This document shows, piece by piece, positions 6,441 through 10,339 of a stretch of DNA of 10,339 nt. This DNA comes from CAYTSW01 sp964440605. Its GTDB lineage: Bacteria; Planctomycetota; Phycisphaerae; Phycisphaerales; UBA1924. Position 1 is the stretch's first letter. Every line of letters begins with the position of its first letter. Both the position numbers and the translations under genes were made by a program. The stretch covers positions 1 to 10,339 of the forward strand of contig CAYTSW010000101.1 in the NCBI GenBank assembly GCA_964440605.1, written 5' to 3'. The notes below the pieces were generated by a model. That model had not been told where the DNA came from and made no database searches. It worked only from the letters and a program-made list of their open reading frames with translations.

Positions 6441-6446
6441 GAAGGG
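6441..6446 (+). promoter_or_regulatory. Ribosome binding site deciding the start of the exported protein
   Basis: GAAGGG ends nine bases before the ATG at 6456. An in-frame ATG at 6447 directly abuts this site and is too close to use it. Upstream in-frame codons overlap the CoA-transferase gene. Confidence 0.6.
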
Positions 6447-6455
6447 ATGAGAAAA

Positions 6456-6572
6456 ATGAACTTCTCTCGCACCAATCTCTCCGGGGTGCAGCAGTCCAGA
6501 CGCCTGATGGGGCTTGTCGGCGCGGCCATTGTGGGAGCGGCCGCCGTCGGTTCCTTGCCGGCGGCCGACGCC
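6456..6572 (+). other. Signal peptide of the exported protein, possibly twin-arginine type
   Basis: Residues 1-39 comprise a polar start, QQSRRLMGL with paired arginines, an Ala/Gly/Val-rich core (VGAAIVGAAAVG) and a likely cut after ADA. The SRR pair resembles a Tat motif, but the usual F-L-K positions are only partly met, so Sec export remains possible. Confidence 0.65.
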
Positions 6573-8513
6573 GCCCTCTGTCCGTGCGACGTCGTGGACG
6601 GGCCGTTCAAGACCTGGGTCATGCTCGCCGACAACACGCTCTCGCTCGTCAACTGCGTCACCGGAATGGAGGTTGGGCGCGTCCAGCTCGGCGGCGCCTG
6701 CACCTCGATCACTTCCAAGCCCGACTGCTCGACGATCTTCGTTGGCACTCGCGGCGGCCAGAACCCCGACGGGACCATGAAGCCGCCCGGCTTTTGCGAC
6801 ATCGACTGCGAAACGCTCGACGTCATCGAGCGTCCGCTTCCGGCGGCGCCCATCCCCGACGGCATGATCTGCCTCGACAACAAGATCATCCTCGCGCTGG
6901 AGAACGGCACCGTCGCCTTCTTCAACTGCGACACCGAGGAGATCCGCTTCGTCGATGTCGCGGGCGGGTGCGTCGACATCATCGCCAAGTGCGGCGGCAA
7001 CACGATCTTCGTCGCTACGCGAGGTGGTGTCGATCCGACCGGCAACCCCAAGCCGCCGGGTTTCTGTGACATTGACTGTGAGACGCTCGAAGTCATCGAG
7101 CGCCCGCTGCCCGTGCCGCCGCTGCCCAACGGCTTCTGGCTCAGCCCAGACAACCGCAAGCTGTTCATCCTGCTCGAGGACGGCTCGGTCTTCGTCTTCG
7201 ACTGCGAGACTCAGCAGCCGGCCGCGGTCATCCCCCTCGCGGGTTCGTGCAACTCGATCGTCGGCAAGTGCGACGGTTCGACGGTGTGGGTGGGCAACGT
7301 CGGCGGCGCTGTGCCGCAGACCTGGTTCCCGCCCGTGCCTCAGAACCGCATGGATCCGAGCCTGCCGCCCTTTGTCGTGGACGACTTCGCGAAGGTGCAG
7401 CTCGGGATCGAGCTCGACTTCGACGGCAACGGTCAGTTCCAGCCGGTCCAGGCTCTCGGCGACCTGAGCGTCGCCCGCGGCATGCCGGAGCGGCAGCCCG
7501 GCACCCCTTCGGTGTTGCCGATCGAGATCGTCTCGATGAACCTGCGCGGTCACACGCCACTTGGCGAGGTGCGCTTCGGCGTCTCCGACATCCGCGTTGG
7601 CCAAGGTCAGCTTGTCGGGAGCCCTCAGTCCGGCACCGACTTCCCCGCCCAGCCCGTCGATTCCTTCTTCGACATCACATTGCGACTCGAAATCGAGGGG
7701 CCCGATGGCACCGCCACGCCCTTCGAATCCTTCCAGCCAACCCGGTTCGTGCTCGATCCTCAGGGCCCGCCCGTCGTGCAGGTGCCCTTCGGATGCGACA
7801 AGTGGCTCGTCCCCGAGGGGGCCCCGCCGACCTTCTTCAAGCAGGTCGGCCCGGGTAACCCGGATCTCCCGCCCGTCATCGTCGGGCGTTGCGACGTCAT
7901 CTGCTTCCCCCCGCCCCCGCCTCCGAAGGGCCCCAACGTCTGCGACATCGATTGCGCCACGCTGACGGTCCTCAACGACTTCCCGCTTCCCGCGCCGCCC
8001 ATCCCCTGCGGCGTGACGATCAAGCCCGGCGATGACCCGCAGATCTGGGTCGCCCTCGCCGATGGCACGGTCGGCGGTTGGGACTGCGACTGGAACCCGC
8101 TCTTCATGCCCATCCAGCTCGCCGGCCCGACGACCAGCGCGCGGTGGAAGCCCGACGGCTCGGCGCTCATCCTCGGCACCGCGGGCGACCCCGCCGCCGG
8201 CAAGGAGCCAGGCATCTGCGACATCCCGTGCGACACCCTCGTGGTCAATGAGATCCCGCTCGGCTCGGTCCCGCTTCCCAAGGGCATCTGGATCTGCCCG
8301 CAGCCAATGCAAACGAACGACTGCCAGTTCGACTTCGATGGCAACGGGCAAGTGGACGGCGCCGACTTCGGTGCGTTCGGAGCCGCGTTCGGGTCCATGC
8401 TCGGCGATCCCAACTACAGCCCGCAGGCGGATTCCAACGGCGACGGCGTCGTGGACGGAGCCGACTTCGGTGACTTCGGAGCCGAGTTCGGGCGGGCGGA
8501 CTGCCTGCAGTAA
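6456..8513 (+). CDS. Exported cysteine-rich repeat (propeller-like) protein with C-terminal dockerin-like module
   Basis: I do not recognise a specific function. The 685-residue protein starts with a signal peptide of about 39 residues that contains SRRLMGL (Arg15-Arg16), a hydrophobic stretch and an ADA cleavage site. The mature part has four repeats of about 90 residues at roughly 54-136, 144-226, 236-283 plus 492-519, and 530-610. Each has short beta-strand-like segments (for example TIFVGTRGG) and a CDIxC motif followed by a Pro-rich turn, and the whole looks like a beta-propeller. Repeat 3 is split by a domain of about 205 residues. The C-terminus carries two EF-hand-like loops of dockerin type. 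The 28 cysteines are unusually many for a bacterial exported protein. It probably sits outside the cytoplasm in a surface or matrix role. It is a single-gene unit ended by a strong terminator and convergent with zwf. The start at 6456 is chosen by its GAAGGG site and signal peptide. Confidence 0.85.
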   Translation: MNFSRTNLSGVQQSRRLMGLVGAAIVGAAAVGSLPAADAALCPCDVVDGPFKTWVMLADNTLSLVNCVTGMEVGRVQLGGACTSITSKPDCSTIFVGTRGGQNPDGTMKPPGFCDIDCETLDVIERPLPAAPIPDGMICLDNKIILALENGTVAFFNCDTEEIRFVDVAGGCVDIIAKCGGNTIFVATRGGVDPTGNPKPPGFCDIDCETLEVIERPLPVPPLPNGFWLSPDNRKLFILLEDGSVFVFDCETQQPAAVIPLAGSCNSIVGKCDGSTVWVGNVGGAVPQTWFPPVPQNRMDPSLPPFVVDDFAKVQLGIELDFDGNGQFQPVQALGDLSVARGMPERQPGTPSVLPIEIVSMNLRGHTPLGEVRFGVSDIRVGQGQLVGSPQSGTDFPAQPVDSFFDITLRLEIEGPDGTATPFESFQPTRFVLDPQGPPVVQVPFGCDKWLVPEGAPPTFFKQVGPGNPDLPPVIVGRCDVICFPPPPPPKGPNVCDIDCATLTVLNDFPLPAPPIPCGVTIKPGDDPQIWVALADGTVGGWDCDWNPLFMPIQLAGPTTSARWKPDGSALILGTAGDPAAGKEPGICDIPCDTLVVNEIPLGSVPLPKGIWICPQPMQTNDCQFDFDGNGQVDGADFGAFGAAFGSMLGDPNYSPQADSNGDGVVDGADFGDFGAEFGRADCLQ
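6615..6863 (+). repeat. Protein repeat unit 1 (residues 54-136)
   Basis: This is the first of four units of about 90 residues. It shares the block KPPGFCDIDCETL and then VIERPLP with unit 2 at a 90-residue (270-base) offset. The two copies differ mainly at third codon positions, which shows selection on the protein. Confidence 0.75.
6885..7133 (+). repeat. Protein repeat unit 2 (residues 144-226)
   Basis: This unit is the closest to unit 1. TIFVATRGG replaces TIFVGTRGG and the CDIDC block is identical. It was probably created by tandem duplication. Confidence 0.75.
7161..8012 (+). repeat. Protein repeat unit 3, split by an inserted domain
   Basis: The first part (residues 236-283) ends at STVWVGNVGG, matching the STIFVGTRGG position of unit 1. 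The repeat resumes at residues 492-519 with NVCDIDCATL and a Pro-rich turn. The short loop found here in units 1 and 2 is replaced by about 205 residues. Confidence 0.65.
7305..7925 (+). other. Inserted domain within repeat 3 (residues about 284-490)
   Basis: This segment lacks the repeat pattern and has a single cysteine until near its end. It contains LDFDGNGQFQ (a degenerate calcium loop), LPIEIVSMNLRG, VDSFFDITLRLEIEGPDG and a terminal proline run. It looks like a separate beta-rich extracellular domain whose family I cannot name. The C-terminal boundary is marked by the PPPPPP linker. Confidence 0.5.
8043..8285 (+). repeat. Protein repeat unit 4 (residues 530-610)
   Basis: This is the most diverged unit. 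ALILGTAGD occupies the strand position of TIFVGTRGG, CDIPC replaces CDIDC, and the loop is short as in units 1 and 2, confirming that only unit 3 carries the insertion. Confidence 0.65.
8331..8498 (+). other. Dockerin-like pair of calcium-binding loops (residues 626-681)
   Basis: Two segments each carry an EF-hand-type loop followed by a short Gly/Ala/Phe helix: DFDGNGQVDGADF (Asp626, Asp628, Asn630, Asp637) and DSNGDGVVDGADF (Asp659, Asn661, Asp663, Asp670). This arrangement is that of type I dockerins and is frequent at the ends of planctomycete exported proteins. Partner binding is not implied without a cohesin. Confidence 0.75.
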
Positions 8514-8553
8514 CCCTCTGCTCTGACATCCGCTCGGCACACCGAGTCGACTC

Positions 8554-8594
8554 ACGCGAGGCGCGCCCGGAGGGGGCGTGCCTCGCGTTTTTCT
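8554..8594 (+). terminator. Strong intrinsic terminator of the exported protein gene
   Basis: A 15-base-pair stem with one G-T pair (left arm 8554-8568, beginning ACGCGAGGC; right arm 8574-8588, ending GCCTCGCGT) closes a GGAGG loop and runs into TTTTTCT at 8588-8594. It begins 41 bases after the stop codon. On the minus strand no T-tract follows the stem, so it serves the plus-strand gene. Confidence 0.92.
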
Positions 8595-8613
8595 CGAGAC
8601 GACCGGACGGCCG

Positions 8614-10218
8614 TCAGCGCTTCTCCTGCCTGTCCGGATTGTGCCAGCGCCGATGCGGCGCGCCGCGCGCGATCAGCTGATCTGCGCTCGCGGGCCCCCA
8701 CGTCCCCGGGTTATAGACCTCCACCGCCTCCCGCACGGCCCGCGAGCGGATCGCGGGGTCGACGATGCGCCAGGCCGTAACGACTTCGTCGCGGTGCTTG
8801 AAGAGCGTCTGGTCGCCGCGGATCGCGTCGAGCATGAGCAGCCCGTAGGCCTCGGCGGCTTCGGAGTCGAAGACATACTGGTAGTCGAAGTCGGCCTTGA
8901 CGGACTCGATCTTGAGTACCGGTCCGGGGACTTTCGCCTCGAAGCGCAGCGACACGCCGTCGTCGGGCGCGATGTTGATCACGATGCGGTTGGCGGGGCG
9001 CCCTCGCAGGCCGTCGATGTCGCGGAAAAGGTCTGCCGGCGGCCTCTTGAGCTGGATGACGATCTCTGTGAGTTTGCGAGCCAGCTTCTTGCCCGAGCGC
9101 ACGAAGAAGGGCACGCCCGCCCAACGCCAGTTCTGGATGTCCAGGCGCATCGCGGCGTACGTCTCGATGCGCTTGCTCGTGTCGACCTTCGGGAGTTCCC
9201 AGTAGCCGCGGCCTTCGTCGTCGTCGTTCGCGTCGCCCGAGGGGCCGTAGACTCCGAACGCGGAGTGGGCCGCGGCGTCGGTCTCGTCCATGAGCCTCAC
9301 GCTCTCGAGGAGCTTGTGCTTCTCGCGCCGAATCGCGACGGCGTCGTACGACACCGGAGGCTCCATGGCCACCAGTGCCATCACCTGCAGCAGGTGGCTC
9401 TGCACCATGTCGCGGCAGGCGCCGGCGACGTCGTAGAAGTTCGCGGCCCGTTTGCCCACCCCGACGGACTCGATCGCGCTGACTTGCACGTGGTCCACGT
9501 ATTGGTTGTTCCAGATGGGCTCGAACAGCGTGTTGGCGAAGCGCATCACGAGGATGTTCTGCACCAGCTCCTTGCCCAGGTAATGGTCGATCCGGTAGAC
9601 CGCGTCCTCCTCGAAGACGCGCCCCACGGCTTGGTTCAACTGGTGCGCCGATTCCTCGTCGCTCCCGAAGGGCTTCTCGATGATCAGGCGCTGCCAAGGC
9701 ACCCGCTGCGGGTTCAGCGCGCACCATCGCTTGCCCTCGTACACCATCCCCGTCGCGCCCAGCTTCTCGACGATGGGCAGCAGAAGGTTCGGCGCCACCG
9801 CCAGGTAGTACATCACGTTGGGCTGCGTCGCCCAGGGGGAGTTCGGGCTGATATCGCCCTCGCGGCACATCCCGTGCTCCACGCCGAGCTCGTTGATCCG
9901 CTTGGCGAGCACCGGGTAGAGGTCCCGCTCCGTCGCCGACCCCGCGAGGTAGTGCAGCCGCCCGGCGAACCACGCCCAGTGTTCGTCGTCGAAGCCTCGA
10001 GCGTGCTCCTTGGCGGTAGGGTAGAGGCGGTCGCGCCAGGCCTGGTCGCTCATCTCGGTGCGCGACACACCCAGCACGCACAACTCCTTCGGCAGGCGCC
10101 CGTCGCGGTCGAGCTCGTACAACGCCGGCACGAGTTTGCGCGCGGTCAGGTCACCGGACGCGCCGAAGATCACCAGCACGCACGGGTCCGGACGCTCTTT
10201 CGGCGTGATCGTCTGCAT
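8614..10218 (-). CDS. zwf: Glucose-6-phosphate 1-dehydrogenase
   Basis: This cytoplasmic enzyme oxidises glucose 6-phosphate to 6-phosphogluconolactone with NADP+ (or NAD+), opening the oxidative pentose phosphate and Entner-Doudoroff routes. In the 534-residue protein, the N-terminal dinucleotide-binding motif is GASGDLTARKL (19-29). EKPFGSD follows at 181-187, and the family signature RIDHYLGKE at 209-217 supplies Asp211 and His212. A second conserved histidine, His275, lies in GACRDMVQSHLLQ and is the likely catalytic base. The protein is somewhat longer than the usual 490-510 residues, partly through an acidic loop (DANDDDEG, 329-336) and a basic tail. The ATG at 10218 is preferred because residues just after it lead directly into the Rossmann fold. 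A GTG at 10278 would add 20 atypical residues. No clear ribosome binding site precedes the ATG. No pgl or gnd neighbour is visible. Confidence 0.96.
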   Translation of the reverse strand: MQTITPKERPDPCVLVIFGASGDLTARKLVPALYELDRDGRLPKELCVLGVSRTEMSDQAWRDRLYPTAKEHARGFDDEHWAWFAGRLHYLAGSATERDLYPVLAKRINELGVEHGMCREGDISPNSPWATQPNVMYYLAVAPNLLLPIVEKLGATGMVYEGKRWCALNPQRVPWQRLIIEKPFGSDEESAHQLNQAVGRVFEEDAVYRIDHYLGKELVQNILVMRFANTLFEPIWNNQYVDHVQVSAIESVGVGKRAANFYDVAGACRDMVQSHLLQVMALVAMEPPVSYDAVAIRREKHKLLESVRLMDETDAAAHSAFGVYGPSGDANDDDEGRGYWELPKVDTSKRIETYAAMRLDIQNWRWAGVPFFVRSGKKLARKLTEIVIQLKRPPADLFRDIDGLRGRPANRIVINIAPDDGVSLRFEAKVPGPVLKIESVKADFDYQYVFDSEAAEAYGLLMLDAIRGDQTLFKHRDEVVTAWRIVDPAIRSRAVREAVEVYNPGTWGPASADQLIARGAPHRRWHNPDRQEKR

Positions 10219-10294
10219 ACAGGTCTCGCCAGCGGTGGGAGAGCGACAGAAACGCGGCGACGCGCACACAAGCGTCACGTCGATGCCAAGCGTA

Positions 10295-10314
10295 CACCGA
10301 TCAACCCATCGGTG
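10295..10314. promoter_or_regulatory. Inverted repeat upstream of zwf
   Basis: CACCGAT (10295-10301) and ATCGGTG (10308-10314) are perfect seven-base arms around CAACCC, 77 bases upstream of the zwf ATG. It could be an operator or leader hairpin. A TAnnnT-like TACGCT follows on the minus strand at 10289-10294, so the dyad would abut a -10 element if that element is real. Confidence 0.28.
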
Positions 10315-10339
10315 GGATCGAAACCGGCCCGTCCGGGCC

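Larger units (their letters stand above)
6247..6446. other. Intergenic region upstream of the exported protein gene
   Basis: These 200 bases hold no convincing gene but several dyads in order: a 7-base stem at 6262-6290, a 12-base perfect palindrome at 6302-6313, an 8-base stem at 6367-6405 and a 6-base hairpin at 6412-6428, then the ribosome binding site. I could not find a persuasive -35/-10 pair. Confidence 0.5.

Noticed and set aside
5853..6455. An upstream extension of the exported protein frame into the CoA-transferase gene
   Set aside because: The extra 201 codons overlap a well-supported gene, are Arg-rich without motifs, and would bury the signal peptide. The GAAGGG site favours 6456.
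8544..8553. Ten-base palindrome GAGTCGACTC, and GACGGCCGTC at 8606-8615
   Set aside because: Ten-base GC-rich palindromes are expected by chance at this length and composition. They lie beside the terminator and overlap a stop region, with no sign of a separate role.
6438..8555. A 705-codon open frame on the minus strand opposite the exported protein gene
   Set aside because: It is a composition shadow of the plus-strand gene, which has a signal peptide, repeats and its own terminator. The antisense translation shows no recognisable domain.
10219..10278. A GTG start adding 20 residues to glucose-6-phosphate dehydrogenase
   Set aside because: The added residues are not typical of the family and no ribosome binding site supports the GTG. 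It is not excluded, since the ATG also lacks a clear site.
10326..10339. GGCCCG-TC-CGGGCC dyad at the right edge
   Set aside because: The loop is only two bases and the sequence is cut by the window end. It might be the start of another repeat, but this cannot be judged here.
1..10339. tRNA, rRNA, CRISPR arrays, insertion sequences, transposases, toxin-antitoxin or defence genes
   Set aside because: No cloverleaf-like segments, regularly spaced repeats, transposase motifs or terminal inverted repeats with target duplications were seen. All seven genes are accounted for by metabolic, regulatory or exported proteins.

Overview
The window is high-GC bacterial DNA (roughly two-thirds G+C by eye) carrying seven protein-coding genes, no RNA genes, and no sign of mobile elements or CRISPR. 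The best guess for the host is a planctomycete, perhaps Phycisphaerae-like. The reasons are an exported cysteine-rich protein ending in a dockerin-like pair of calcium-binding loops, and short hairpin-forming repeats of a kind that is common between genes in such genomes. This is inference from style, not from a marker gene.

Layout, left to right. (1) 36-1235, minus: 4-hydroxyphenylpyruvate dioxygenase of tyrosine breakdown. (2) 1236-1572: a 337-base divergent control region with candidate promoters facing both ways and small AT-rich palindromes. (3) 1573-2157, plus: an Lrp/AsnC-type regulator, plausibly controlling the divergent dioxygenase gene and itself. (4) 2158-2266: a spacer filled with two hairpin repeats. 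(5) 2267-4018, plus: adenine deaminase, with no ribosome binding site and a possible leaderless start. (6) 4021-4057: a second copy of one hairpin repeat, in the convergent gap. (7) 4057-4677, minus: pyroglutamyl peptidase I. (8) 4765-6246, plus: a CoA-transferase of the acetyl-CoA hydrolase/transferase family. (9) 6247-6446: a 200-base spacer with several dyads. (10) 6456-8513, plus: an exported, cysteine-rich repeat protein with an inserted domain and a C-terminal dockerin-like module. (11) 8554-8594: a strong intrinsic terminator. (12) 8614-10218, minus: glucose-6-phosphate dehydrogenase.

The genes do not form one operon: orientations alternate (minus, plus, plus, minus, plus, plus, minus) and nearly every gap holds its own signals. 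Most are housekeeping or catabolic: tyrosine breakdown, purine salvage, N-terminal pyroglutamate removal, CoA transfer between organic acids, and the entry step of the oxidative pentose phosphate pathway. The only clear functional pairing is the dioxygenase with its divergent regulator.

The least ordinary element is the exported protein at 6456-8513. It has four repeats of about 90 residues, each with a Cys-Asp-Ile-x-Cys motif, a domain of about 200 residues spliced into the third repeat, 28 cysteines, and a possible twin-arginine signal peptide. I found no convincing new multi-gene system such as a defence island.
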